Below, in pieces: positions 1-7,394 of a stretch of 12,044 bases of DNA. The translations under genes and the position numbers were made by a program. The notes beneath the pieces are model-generated. The model saw only the letters and a program-made list of their open reading frames with translations. It ran no database searches and had not been told where the DNA came from. The stretch comes from Bacteroidota bacterium (GTDB taxonomy: Bacteria > Bacteroidota > Bacteroidia > Bacteroidales > Paludibacteraceae), in the NCBI GenBank assembly GCA_017860335.1, contig JAFNAU010000080.1, positions 1 through 12,044 on the forward strand. The letters run 5' to 3'. The stretch's first letter is position 1; each line of letters opens with the position of its first letter.

Positions 1-16
1 TATATTTATTAAAGCA

Positions 17-24
17 CAAAATTA
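17..24 (-). promoter_or_regulatory. Possible leftward -7 promoter box
   Basis: The complement reads TAATTTTG, which fits the Bacteroidota -7 consensus TAnnTTTG. It would drive a gene starting left of the window, divergent from panB. No clear TTG -33 element sits at the usual 19-21 base spacing, and no coding sequence is visible on this strand within the window, so this is only a candidate. Confidence 0.25.
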
Positions 25-104
25 CGCAAAAACCAGAAAAACCATTCAGTAAATTATCAATCTTTATTAAACATAACTACAGAACAGTTTATAATTATTA
101 TTTG

Positions 105-112
105 TAACTTTG
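105..112 (+). promoter_or_regulatory. panB promoter, -7 box
   Basis: TAACTTTG matches the Bacteroidota sigma-ABfr -7 consensus TAnnTTTG. It lies 33 bases before the panB ATG, giving a short AT-rich leader. I do not see a good -33 TTG at standard spacing, so the match rests on the -7 box and its position. The remainder of the first 145 bases is AT-rich and holds no gene that I can recognise. Confidence 0.5.
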
Positions 113-145
113 CATCCCGTTTAATCAACAAAAATTTATAAAAAT

Positions 146-964
146 ATGTCAGTACATAGTGAAGATACCCGTAAAGTAACGACTTATCGCCTGATGGAAA
201 TGAAAAAGAGAGGCGAGAAAATCAGCATGCTCACCGCCTACGATTATACCATGGCTTCAATCGTTGATCAGGCTGGAACAGATGTTATCCTGGTTGGCGA
301 TTCTGCTTCCAACGTCATGTGTGGCAACACCACGACTCTCCCGATGACACTGGATCAGATGATTTTTATGGGCAAATCCGTAGCAAAGGCTGCTCAGAGA
401 GCTTTGGTAGTGGTTGATATGCCTTTTGGGAGTTATCAGGGTAATGCCGATATTGCAGTGGCTTCAGCCATTCGTGTGATGAAGGAAACTTATGCCGACT
501 GCATCAAGCTGGAGGGAGGAAAAGAAATTGCAGAATCAATCACCCGCATACTTACTGCCGGTATTCCCATCATGGGACATCTGGGACTGATGCCACAATC
601 CATCAATAAATATGGTTCCTACACCGTACGGGCAAAGGAAGAAGCGGAAGCAGAAAAACTGATCAGCGATGCTCATTTTCTGGAAGATGCCGGATGCTGT
701 TCGCTCGTTCTCGAAAAAATTCCGGCAAAACTGGCAGAGCAGGTGGCTAAAGAGCTTAAAATTCCTGTGATAGGAATTGGTGCAGGCGGTGGTGTCGACG
801 GACAAGTACTCGTAGTACACGATATGCTGGGTCTAACGAAAGGTTTCTCACCACGATTTCTGCGCCGGTATGCCAGCCTTGCCGACGTGATGAATGATGC
901 CATTGCTAGCTATGTAGCCGATGTAAAATCAGCTGATTTCCCGAACGAAAACGAACAATACTGA
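146..964 (+). CDS. panB: 3-methyl-2-oxobutanoate hydroxymethyltransferase
   Basis: PanB (EC 2.1.2.11) transfers a hydroxymethyl group from 5,10-methylenetetrahydrofolate to 3-methyl-2-oxobutanoate, giving ketopantoate, the first committed step towards pantothenate and coenzyme A; it is cytosolic. The 272 residues match the family's usual length (about 264). Visible motifs: LTAYDY (29-34), the metal-ligand segments VGDS (D52) and VDMPF (D91), KLEGG (E123), GHLGLMPQ (H145), and the catalytic glutamate in LVLEKIPAKLA (E190), followed by IGIGAG (209-214). All key residues known from E. coli PanB are present, so the enzyme should be active. The ATG is the first good start after the promoter; there is no Shine-Dalgarno sequence, as is usual in Bacteroidota. 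The other pantothenate genes (panC, panD, panE) are not beside it. It appears to be transcribed alone, from the box at 105-112 to the terminator at 999-1035. Confidence 0.97.
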   Translation: MSVHSEDTRKVTTYRLMEMKKRGEKISMLTAYDYTMASIVDQAGTDVILVGDSASNVMCGNTTTLPMTLDQMIFMGKSVAKAAQRALVVVDMPFGSYQGNADIAVASAIRVMKETYADCIKLEGGKEIAESITRILTAGIPIMGHLGLMPQSINKYGSYTVRAKEEAEAEKLISDAHFLEDAGCCSLVLEKIPAKLAEQVAKELKIPVIGIGAGGGVDGQVLVVHDMLGLTKGFSPRFLRRYASLADVMNDAIASYVADVKSADFPNENEQY

Positions 965-998
965 TACCGGAAATCCGCTGTAGTAAAACATATTGTAC

Positions 999-1035
999 AA
1001 AAAAAAGAACAACCGTATGAGTTGTTCTTTTTTTT
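999..1035. terminator. Bidirectional terminator between panB and yebC
   Basis: AAAGAACAAC (1004-1013) pairs perfectly with GTTGTTCTTT (1021-1030) around a seven-base loop. The stem is flanked by eight A on the left and eight T on the right, so either strand gives a hairpin followed by a U run. This suits the convergent panB (+) and yebC (-) genes that it separates. Confidence 0.85.
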
Positions 1036-1055
1036 GTTAATATCTGCAATTTCGA

Positions 1056-1778
1056 TTATTCTTCCGCTTCGGCCATATTGTGGAAAACGTTCTGAACATC
1101 CTCATCGTCTTCAATTTTTTCAATCAGTTTGTTGATGGATGCACGTTGTTCTTCGGTCACTTCTTTCAGATCCTTTGGGATACGTTCGAATTCGGCAGTT
1201 GTAATTTCGTATCCGTTTTCTTCCAGGTATTTCTGAATGGCCGAATATGAGGTGAATTCGCCGTAAAGAATTATTTCACCTTCGTCTTCCATCAATTCAT
1301 CCACGCCGAAATCGATTAGTTCGAGTTCAAGATCGTCAATTTCGACACCTTCTTTTTTGGTAATATGAAATACACATTTGTGGTCAAACATGAACTCCAG
1401 TGAACCGGTTGTTCCAAGTGAACCGCCGTGACGGTTGAAATAACTGCGAATATTTCCCACTGTACGGGTCGGATTATCTGTAGCCGTTTCAATCACGATG
1501 GCAATACCATGAGGTCCGTAACCTTCATACACCATTTCCTTGTAGTCAGCTTCATCCCTCGAAGTAGCCTTTTTAATAGCTCTTTCAACATTCTCCTTGG
1601 GCATATTTTCCTTTTTTGCCTGCTGAGCTAAAACCCTTAACCGGGGATTGGTATCAATGTCTGAACCACCTTCACGAACAGCGATGGTAATTTGTTTTCC
1701 TAATTTTGTAAAAACGCGGGCCATATTACCCCATCGTTTCATTTTGGTTGCTTTTCTATATTCAAATGCTCTTCCCAT
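1056..1778 (-). CDS. yebC: YebC/PmpR/TACO1-family protein
   Basis: This is a 240-residue member of the YebC (DUF28) family. The family was long annotated as transcriptional regulators; more recent work on bacterial YebC and mitochondrial TACO1 points to helping ribosomes through proline-rich stretches. Seen here: an N-terminal basic segment (MGRAFEYRKATKMKRWG), the conserved NPRLR (44-48) and A(Q)QAKKENMPK region (51-61), YEGYGPHG (84-91), the DNPTRT motif (101-106), and an acidic C-terminal tail. Length and order match the three-domain family fold. I placed the start at the ATG whose complement is at 1776-1778, because family members begin M(A)GR/MGRAFEYRK. An in-frame ATG 18 codons upstream would add an atypical leader that overlaps the promoter. 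The gene stands alone, converging on panB and diverging from the rimP operon. Assignment to the family is firm; whether this copy acts on transcription or translation is inferred. Confidence 0.93.
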   Translation of the reverse strand: MGRAFEYRKATKMKRWGNMARVFTKLGKQITIAVREGGSDIDTNPRLRVLAQQAKKENMPKENVERAIKKATSRDEADYKEMVYEGYGPHGIAIVIETATDNPTRTVGNIRSYFNRHGGSLGTTGSLEFMFDHKCVFHITKKEGVEIDDLELELIDFGVDELMEDEGEIILYGEFTSYSAIQKYLEENGYEITTAEFERIPKDLKEVTEEQRASINKLIEKIEDDEDVQNVFHNMAEAEE

Positions 1779-1810
1779 AAATATGCATTGTTTTATTAAA
1801 AATTTCGGTC

Positions 1811-1820
1811 TGCAAAAGTA
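1811..1820 (-). promoter_or_regulatory. yebC promoter, -7 box
   Basis: The complement reads TACTTTTGCA, containing a perfect TAnnTTTG box. It lies 32 bases upstream of the ATG chosen for yebC, which supports that start over the longer one. No TTG -33 element is evident at the normal spacing. The identical ten bases occur on the other strand at 1894-1903 as the rimP promoter box. Confidence 0.5.
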
Positions 1821-1871
1821 GAAAAATTGCACGAAAATTCATCATCTTTTTCAATGATTTTCAATAAACTA

Positions 1872-1901
1872 TTGTAAATTAAAAAATTATTCGTACTTTT
1901 G
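1872..1901 (+). promoter_or_regulatory. Promoter of the rimP-nusA-infB operon
   Basis: A TTG (1872-1874) lies exactly 19 bases before TACTTTTG (1894-1901). Both elements and their spacing match the Bacteroidota housekeeping promoter (TTG, 19-21 bases, TAnnTTTG). This is the best two-element promoter in the window. Transcription would start near 1907, leaving a leader of about 60 bases that contains the hairpin at 1914-1950. Confidence 0.7.
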
Positions 1902-1913
1902 CATTCGAATTTG

Positions 1914-1950
1914 AACAACGTGAGGGGGACAGTAAGTCCCCTTCTTTGTT
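1914..1950 (+). promoter_or_regulatory. Leader hairpin of the rimP operon
   Basis: In the rimP 5' leader GGGGAC (1925-1930) pairs with GTCCCC (1936-1941) around the loop AGTAA. The stem extends by G-C, A-T and a G-T wobble (1922-1924 with 1942-1944). After an asymmetric internal loop, AACAA (1914-1918) pairs with TTGTT (1946-1950). The GC-rich core stands out in an AT-rich intergenic region and sits right after the predicted start of transcription. Enterobacterial rimP-nusA-infB operons also have structured leaders, and NusA regulates its own operon there, so a cis-regulatory role is plausible. The run after it (TTCTTTGTT) is only a weak U tract, so a simple terminator is less likely than an attenuator or a stabilising structure. 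The structure is seen; the role is inferred. Confidence 0.55.
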
Positions 1951-1965
1951 ATAAAATCAACAGCA

Positions 1966-2433
1966 ATGATATTAAAAGACACTGTCATACAATTAGTTGA
2001 ATCATTTCTGGCTAACACGGAGTATTATCTGGTTGACCTGAAAATATCGAACGATAACCGCATCCTGGTTGAAATCGACTCATTCCGGGGTGTTTCCATT
2101 GATTTTTGTGTGGAACTTAACCGCCATATTGAGGCAAATCTCGACCGTGAAACAGAAGACTACGAACTGGAAGTGTCTTCAGCCGGACTTACCGAGCCTT
2201 TCAAGGTTCTGAAACAATACGAAAAAAATATCGGAAACGAAGTAGAAGTTTTCACGAAAGACAATAAAAAAATGACCGGTATTTTAATCAGTTGCGACGA
2301 AATCAAAATAGTTCTGCAACAGGAAAAAACAGTAAAACCCGAAGGTGCAAAACGCAAGATGACCATACAGGAAGATACTGAAATACCTTTTACAAATATT
2401 AAAACAACAAAATACATTATCAGATTCAAATAA
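1966..2433 (+). CDS. rimP: Ribosome maturation factor RimP
   Basis: RimP binds the free 30S ribosomal subunit and is needed for its late maturation. The protein has 155 residues, the normal length. It shows the N-terminal alpha-beta domain with the YLVDL (21-25) and VEID (35-38) strands and the signature ELEVSSAGLTEPFK (67-80), the Bacteroidota version of the family's EVSSPGL motif. A small C-terminal SH3-like barrel follows, ending in TKYIIRFK. The charged segment around residues 119-135 is longer and more lysine-rich than in E. coli, which is common in Bacteroidales. It is the first gene of the operon, with nusA starting only three bases after its stop; this gene order is conserved across bacteria and supports the call. 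Start ATG as given; there is no clear ribosome binding site. Confidence 0.95.
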   Translation: MILKDTVIQLVESFLANTEYYLVDLKISNDNRILVEIDSFRGVSIDFCVELNRHIEANLDRETEDYELEVSSAGLTEPFKVLKQYEKNIGNEVEVFTKDNKKMTGILISCDEIKIVLQQEKTVKPEGAKRKMTIQEDTEIPFTNIKTTKYIIRFK

Positions 2434-2436
2434 GCC

Positions 2437-3690
2437 ATGAGCAAAAAAGAAAACATCAATTTAATTGATACCTTCTCCGAATTTAAAGAACTGAAAAGCA
2501 TCGACAGAAGTACACTTATCAGTGTAATGGAAGAATCGTTTCGCAACGTGATTTCTAAAACCTACGGAACAGACGAAAATTTTGACGTAATCATCAACCC
2601 CGACAAGGGCGACTTTGAAATTTATCGTAACCGTACCGTTGTAGCTGATGATGAACTGACAAATGAAAACATGGAAATCAGCCTGTCCGAAGCTCATAAG
2701 ATTGATGATGATTATGAAGTAGGTGAAGAGGTTACCGATACTGTAGATTTTTTCAGTTTTGGAAGGCGTGCGATTCTCACACTCCGTCAGACTTTAGCTT
2801 CGAAAATCCTTGAATTACAGAAAGACAGTCTTTTCGTTAAGTACAGCGAAAAAGTGGGTGAAATTGTGAGTGCAGAGCTGTATCAGATATGGAAAAAAGA
2901 GATGTTGCTGATGGATGAAGATGGAAATGAACTCTATCTGCCAAAAGCAGAGCAGATTCCTACCGATTTCTACCGTAAAGGCGAAACGGTACGTGCCGTT
3001 GTTGCCATGGTTGAAAATAAAAACAACAATCCCAAAATCATACTTTCACGTACTTCTCCCGTATTCCTGCAACGCTTGTTCGAACTGGAGGTTCCCGAAA
3101 TACATGACGGATTGATTACGATTAAAAAAATTGCCCGTATTCCGGGTGAAAGGGCAAAAGTCGCTGTAGAATCATACGATGAACGCATTGATCCGGTTGG
3201 AGCATGTGTGGGCGTAAAGGGAGCACGTATTCATGGTATAGTTCGTGAGCTTCGCAACGAAAACATTGATGTGATTAATTACACCAACAATGTAAGTCTG
3301 TTTATTGCCCGAGCATTAAGTCCTGCTAAAATCACTTCTATCCGCTTAAACGAGACAGACAAGAAAGCTGAAATTTACCTGAAACCAGAAGAAGTTTCTC
3401 AGGCTATTGGTAAAGGGGGCTTGAATATCAAGCTTGCAAGCATGCTCACCGGATATACCCTGGATGTATTCCGAGATATCGACGAAACCGAAAATGAAGA
3501 AGATATTTACCTGGATGAATTCTCAGACGAAATCGACCAGTGGGTAATTGACGCCCTGAAAGCTATCGGTTGCGATACGGCAAAAAGCGTACTGGCGGTA
3601 CCCCGCGAAGACCTGATTCGCCGCACCGACTTTGAAGAAGAAACTATCGATGAAGTGCTGGCAATATTAGCCGCCGAATTCGAAGAATAA
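2437..3690 (+). CDS. nusA: Transcription termination/antitermination factor NusA
   Basis: NusA binds RNA polymerase and nascent RNA, promotes pausing and intrinsic termination, takes part in antitermination on rRNA operons and links transcription to translation. The 417 residues comprise an N-terminal polymerase-binding domain (about 1-130, with FSFGRRAILTLRQTL at 106-120), an S1 domain (about 138-205, ending in PKIILSRT), KH1 (about 232-298, with GVKGARI at 259-265), KH2 (about 305-348, with GKGGLNIKLA at 325-334) and a single C-terminal helical repeat (about 365-415, including the IDALKAIGCDTAKSVLA segment). E. coli NusA (495) has two such acidic repeats; one is usual outside Proteobacteria. 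It sits between rimP and infB, almost certainly on the same transcript. All domains are intact. Confidence 0.96.
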   Translation: MSKKENINLIDTFSEFKELKSIDRSTLISVMEESFRNVISKTYGTDENFDVIINPDKGDFEIYRNRTVVADDELTNENMEISLSEAHKIDDDYEVGEEVTDTVDFFSFGRRAILTLRQTLASKILELQKDSLFVKYSEKVGEIVSAELYQIWKKEMLLMDEDGNELYLPKAEQIPTDFYRKGETVRAVVAMVENKNNNPKIILSRTSPVFLQRLFELEVPEIHDGLITIKKIARIPGERAKVAVESYDERIDPVGACVGVKGARIHGIVRELRNENIDVINYTNNVSLFIARALSPAKITSIRLNETDKKAEIYLKPEEVSQAIGKGGLNIKLASMLTGYTLDVFRDIDETENEEDIYLDEFSDEIDQWVIDALKAIGCDTAKSVLAVPREDLIRRTDFEEETIDEVLAILAAEFEE

Positions 3691-3706
3691 AAGTCTATTA
3701 AAGCTC

Positions 3707-3727
3707 TCCGAAATATGCTTTTTCGGA
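3707..3727 (+). other. Small hairpin in the nusA-infB gap
   Basis: TCCGAAA (3707-3713) pairs with TTTCGGA (3721-3727) around a seven-base loop, inside the 73-base gap between nusA and infB. It is followed by AAAAGTTATTTTT rather than a clean T run, so it is a poor terminator. A processing or partial attenuation site is possible; chance is also possible at seven base pairs. Confidence 0.35.
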
Positions 3728-3763
3728 AAAAGTTATTTTTGAAAAAAATTGTAATTAAATAAT

Positions 3764-6551
3764 ATGTCTATCAGATTAAGTAAAGCTTGTAAAGATTTAA
3801 ATGTAGGAATGGCTACAGCAGTGGAATTCCTTGCCAAAAAAGGACACAAAATAGCTGCCGATCCAAATTCAAAAATCAGCGATGAAGAACATTTGTTACT
3901 CGCCAAAGAGTTCAACAAAGACATGGCTTTGAAATTGGAATCCGAACGCCTAAGCCAGGAACGTCAGGCAAAAGAAAAAGCTGAAACAGTTGCTCTTGAA
4001 GGTTTCCAGAAGAAACCCGAAAAGAAGGAAGAGATGATTCCCACGACTGTTTCAAGCGATTTGCGTCCTCATATTAAAGAAGTTGGACATATTGATTTAG
4101 AAAAACCAAAATCAGCACCTCAGCCTTCTTTAAAGGAACAAAAACCTGAACCAAACTGAAAAACGGGTAATTGAAATAACAAAAAAAGAACCGGAGAAAA
4201 AAGTTATTGAAACTCCAAAACCATCCGTACAAAAACCAACAGAAGAGAAAAACGATGAGGTTGAATCGGATGATGAAAATAATGAGGAAGTTTTCAGACT
4301 TGGGAAACGTACTATCACCGCTGCTCCTGTTGTTATCGGATCTATTGATCTGGAAAGTCTGAATCAGAGTACCAGACCAAAATCCAAGACAAAAGAACAG
4401 AAGAAAAAAGAGCGCGAAGAACGCATAAAAAGTCACATAGACAACAGACCCAAAAAGGCTGAACCGGTAAAAGATGCAAAAACAGAAGGAAAAACAGATG
4501 CCAAAAATGATGCTAAAACCGGCAAACGAAAAAGAATAAATACCCAACGGGTTGATATCAACAAACCGGAATCACTGGATTTCAATAAAAAGCAGGCAAC
4601 CAAAAAAGAACATTTCAAGAAACCTATTAAAACGGTTGTAAATGAAGAAGATGTTCAGAAACAAATTAAGGAAACGCTTGCCCGGCTTTCGAATGCCAAT
4701 AAAAAGGGCAAAGGTGCAAAATACCGTCGTGACAAACGGGATATTGTGAATGCTAAACTTCAGGAACAGGCCGAAAGAGAAAAAAGTGAAGAAAGTGTAT
4801 TGAAACTTACTGAATTTGTTACGGTTAGTGAACTGGCCACCATGATGAATGTTTCAGTCAACCAGGTTATCGGTACCTGTATGAGTATCGGGATGATGGT
4901 ATCTATCAACCAACGTTTGGATGCAGAAACAATCAATATCGTTGCCGATGAATTTGGGTTCAAGACAGAATATGTCAGTCACGATGTAATTGAAGCTCTC
5001 GCGGCATCTGAAGAAACCGATGATGAAGCTGATCTGGTTTACCGTTCTCCGATTGTAACGGTGATGGGACACGTGGATCATGGTAAGACTTCATTGCTCG
5101 ACTATATCCGTAAAACAAATGTTATTGCCGGTGAAGCAGGAGGTATCACACAGCACATCGGTGCGTACAATGTAAAACTTGATAACGGACAACGTATAAC
5201 ATTTCTGGATACTCCTGGTCACGAAGCATTTACAGCCATGCGTGCCCGTGGTGCCAAAATCACAGATATTGCGATCATTATTGTAGCTGCCGACGACGAC
5301 GTGATGCCTCAAACACGTGAAGCCATCAATCACGCTGTAGCAGCTAATGTTCCTATCGTGTTCGCAATCAACAAAATAGATAAACCTGGAGCTAATCCTG
5401 AAAAAATAAAGGAAACCCTTGCCAACATGAACTATCTGGTGGAAGAATGGGGTGGAAAATATCAGTCGCAGGATATTTCGGCAAAAAAAGGACTAGGTGT
5501 AAAAGAATTGCTCGAAAAAGTGCTTCTTGAAGCCGAAATGCTTGAACTAAAAGCTAATCCTGACCGACGCGCTATCGGATCGATCATCGAATCTTCGCTG
5601 GATAAGGGACGCGGTTACATTGCCACTGTTTTGGTAGAAAACGGAACTCTCCGTCAGGGTGATATAGTGCTTGCCGGAATTAATCATGGTAAAATCAAAG
5701 CCATGTTCAATGAAAGAAACCAGCGCCTCACTGAAGCAAGGCCATCAGAGCCTGTGCTTATTCTGGGATTAAACGGTGCTCCGCAAGCCGGAGATACCTT
5801 CAATGTGGTGGAAAGCGAACAGGAAGCGCGTGAAATAGCCAACAAACGGGAACAATTGCAACGCGAACAAAGCATCCGTACAAAGAAACACTTTACGCTG
5901 GATGAGTTGGGTCGTCGTATTGCTCTGGGAGATTTCAAGGAACTTAACGTTATTGTAAAAGGAGATGTGGATGGTTCTATCGAAGCGCTCTCAGACTCTT
6001 TGATTAAATTATCAACTCCTCATATCCAGGTTAACGTAATTCACAAAGCAGTTGGAGCTATTTCAGATTCGGATATCTTGCTTGCGGCTGCTTCCAATGC
6101 AATTATCGTTGGTTTCCAGGTACGCCCGAGCGCATCAGCACGAAAAATAGCAGAAAAAGAGGAAATAGACATTCGTCTTTATTCTATCATCTACGATGCG
6201 ATTGAGGAAATAAAATCGGCCATGGAAGGTATGCTTTCTCCAGAAATTAAGGAAGAAGTTACAGCTACTATCGAGGTGCTTGATGTATTCAAAATAACCA
6301 AAGTTGGAACCGTAGCCGGTTGTATTGTTCGCGAAGGAAAAGTTAAACGCAACAATAAAATACACCTCATCCGCGATGGCATTGTGGTATTTACAGGTGA
6401 ACTGGATTCGCTCAAACGCTTTAAGGATGATGTTAAAGAAGTCGGCGTTAACTTCGAATGTGGTCTTAACATAAAGAATTACAACGACATACGGGTTGGC
6501 GATATGATTGAAAGTTTCGAAGAAATTGAAGTGAAACAAACACTGAATTAA
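3764..6551 (+). CDS. infB: Translation initiation factor IF2, with an apparent frameshift
   Basis: IF2 is the GTPase that brings fMet-tRNA to the 30S subunit and promotes subunit joining. The locus encodes about 929 residues if one frame shift is bridged, the usual length for Bacteroidota. The first frame (3764-4159) holds an N-terminal IF2_N domain (LSKACKDLNVG to LAKEF) and the start of a lysine/glutamate-rich linker, then stops at TGA 4157-4159. The second frame is open from 4134 to 6551 and holds the rest: the linker (including QKQIKETLARL just before 4700), a second IF2_N domain (about 4800-4960), then the G domain with GHVDHGKT (from 5067), GGITQHIG, DTPGH, NKID and SAK, and the C-terminal beta-barrel and tRNA-binding domains ending EVKQTLN. 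The second frame has no ATG before the domain; GTG 4746 is its first conventional start. No Shine-Dalgarno sequence precedes 3764. It follows nusA by 73 bases and ends at a strong terminator. Identity is certain; whether the shift is real is not. Confidence 0.93.
4134..4159 (+). other. Frameshift interval within infB
   Basis: The downstream frame has a TAA at 4131-4133 and the upstream frame a TGA at 4157-4159, so the change of frame must lie between 4134 and 4156. The sequence has one base too many or two too few. Candidate spots are the run of five A at 4140-4144 and the AAA at 4153-4155. Dropping one A at the latter restores a plausible KPEPTEKR linker. The stretch codes for low-complexity lysine/glutamate/proline linker, so the exact position cannot be fixed from the protein. 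Confidence 0.8.
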
Positions 6552-6573
6552 CAAGTATCCGAAATAATGACCT

Positions 6574-6616
6574 CAAACAAATTTTCATCATCAGTTGATG
6601 AAAATTTGTTTGTTTT
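6574..6616 (+). terminator. Terminator of the rimP-nusA-infB operon
   Basis: A perfect 17-base-pair stem is formed by CAAACAAATTTTCATCA (6574-6590) and its exact complement at 6596-6612, closed by the loop TCAGT and followed by TTTT. It begins 22 bases after the infB stop, the expected place for the operon's intrinsic terminator. Confidence 0.85.
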
Positions 6617-6681
6617 AAATAGGAACATGATAATAAATCGTACGTTTTAACGTTTTGAAATCATAAATAGATGATCTGAAT

Positions 6682-7353
6682 ATGTTTGATAAAATTCTAA
6701 AAATAAGAATTACCGTTCTTATCTTGTTATTAGTCTGTTCTGTTCAGGGAAAAGCTCAAGGAAATTTACCTTACGTAGATGATAAACCTTATCATTTCGG
6801 TTATTCACTGGGTCTGAATTTTATGGATTTTGCTATTATTCCCGCCAGTCTGAATAATGATGTTACCGTTGCAGCAGTTTCTCCGGGGTTTTCTGTGGGT
6901 GCAATCAGCGATCTGCGTCTGGGACGTTATTTCAACCTTCGCTTCACTCCTACCCTGATGCTGAGTGAGCGCACACTCACTTATTATAAGGATTATGATA
7001 AGGTGCAGGTTTTATCGGTACCTCTTTATTTACCATTATATATCAAGTACAGTTCCGAACGAAAAAATAATTATCGTCCATATATTCTTGCTGGAGGAGG
7101 TTTGTGGATGGACTGGGGCAGAAACAAAGAAAGACCGGTACTGCTGAAAACCTTTGATGGTATGCTCGAAGCTGGCATAGGCTGCAATTTATATTTTTCA
7201 TTCTTCAAATTGTCGCCTGAATTAAAATTCGCGATCGGGCTTAATAATGTGATCACACCAACAGCCATGCGGGAAGGCGCTGTGTTTGGTGAGACAGATG
7301 CCATTTCGAAACTCACCACACGAATGATCACCCTTTCATTCAATGTAGAATAA
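6682..7353 (+). CDS. porT: PorT/SprT-family outer-membrane beta-barrel protein
   Basis: This 223-residue protein starts with a signal peptide: a basic N terminus (KILKIR), a hydrophobic core at about 9-20 (ITVLILLLVCSV) and likely cleavage after KAQ (26). The mature part begins with a short NLPYVDDKPYHFGYSLGLNFMDF segment (28-50 in two parts), which resembles the PorT family's HFGFTLGLN...MDF motif. Alternating strands follow (LRLGRYFNLRFTPTLMLSER, VPLYLPLYIKY, YILAGGG), ending in LSFNVE near an aromatic, as barrels do. PorT (SprT in Flavobacterium) is an outer-membrane component needed for type IX secretion in Porphyromonas gingivalis. No other type IX secretion gene lies in this window, and related PorT-like barrels exist in species that lack that system, so the family call is firmer than the function. 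It has its own terminator and a weak possible promoter box (TACGTTTT, 6641-6648). Confidence 0.75.
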   Translation: MFDKILKIRITVLILLLVCSVQGKAQGNLPYVDDKPYHFGYSLGLNFMDFAIIPASLNNDVTVAAVSPGFSVGAISDLRLGRYFNLRFTPTLMLSERTLTYYKDYDKVQVLSVPLYLPLYIKYSSERKNNYRPYILAGGGLWMDWGRNKERPVLLKTFDGMLEAGIGCNLYFSFFKLSPELKFAIGLNNVITPTAMREGAVFGETDAISKLTTRMITLSFNVE

Positions 7354-7390
7354 ATAAAAAATCCATCTGTTAAAGATGGATTTTTTATTT
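7352..7390. terminator. Bidirectional terminator between porT-like gene and ettA
   Basis: A perfect 17-base-pair stem joins 7352-7368 (ending ATCCATCT) to 7374-7390 (starting AGATGGAT), with the loop GTTAA. Six A precede and six T follow the GC-containing core, so it works on either strand, fitting the convergent genes on both sides. The last two bases of the porT-like stop codon are part of the stem. Confidence 0.85.
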
Positions 7391-7394
7391 ACGG

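Noticed and set aside
1779..1832. Longer N terminus for yebC starting at 1832
   Set aside because: The extra 18 residues are unlike the family, and the segment overlaps the promoter box on the same strand; the MGRAFEYRK start is the conserved one.
1833..1965. tRNA gene before rimP, as in E. coli (metY)
   Set aside because: No cloverleaf, T-loop motif or CCA end is visible; the region is explained by promoters and the leader hairpin.
4134..4159. Programmed +1 frameshifting of the prfB type at the infB TGA
   Set aside because: The codon before the stop is AAC, which cannot re-pair one base forward (ACT). The only Shine-Dalgarno-like piece (AAAGGA) is about 20 bases upstream rather than 3-6. 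The five-A run is too short for efficient polymerase slippage. Nothing specific supports recoding.
4074..4547. Long minus-strand open frame rich in phenylalanine across the infB linker
   Set aside because: It is the mirror image of lysine/glutamate codons in the IF2 linker; the apparent hydrophobic protein is an artefact of composition.
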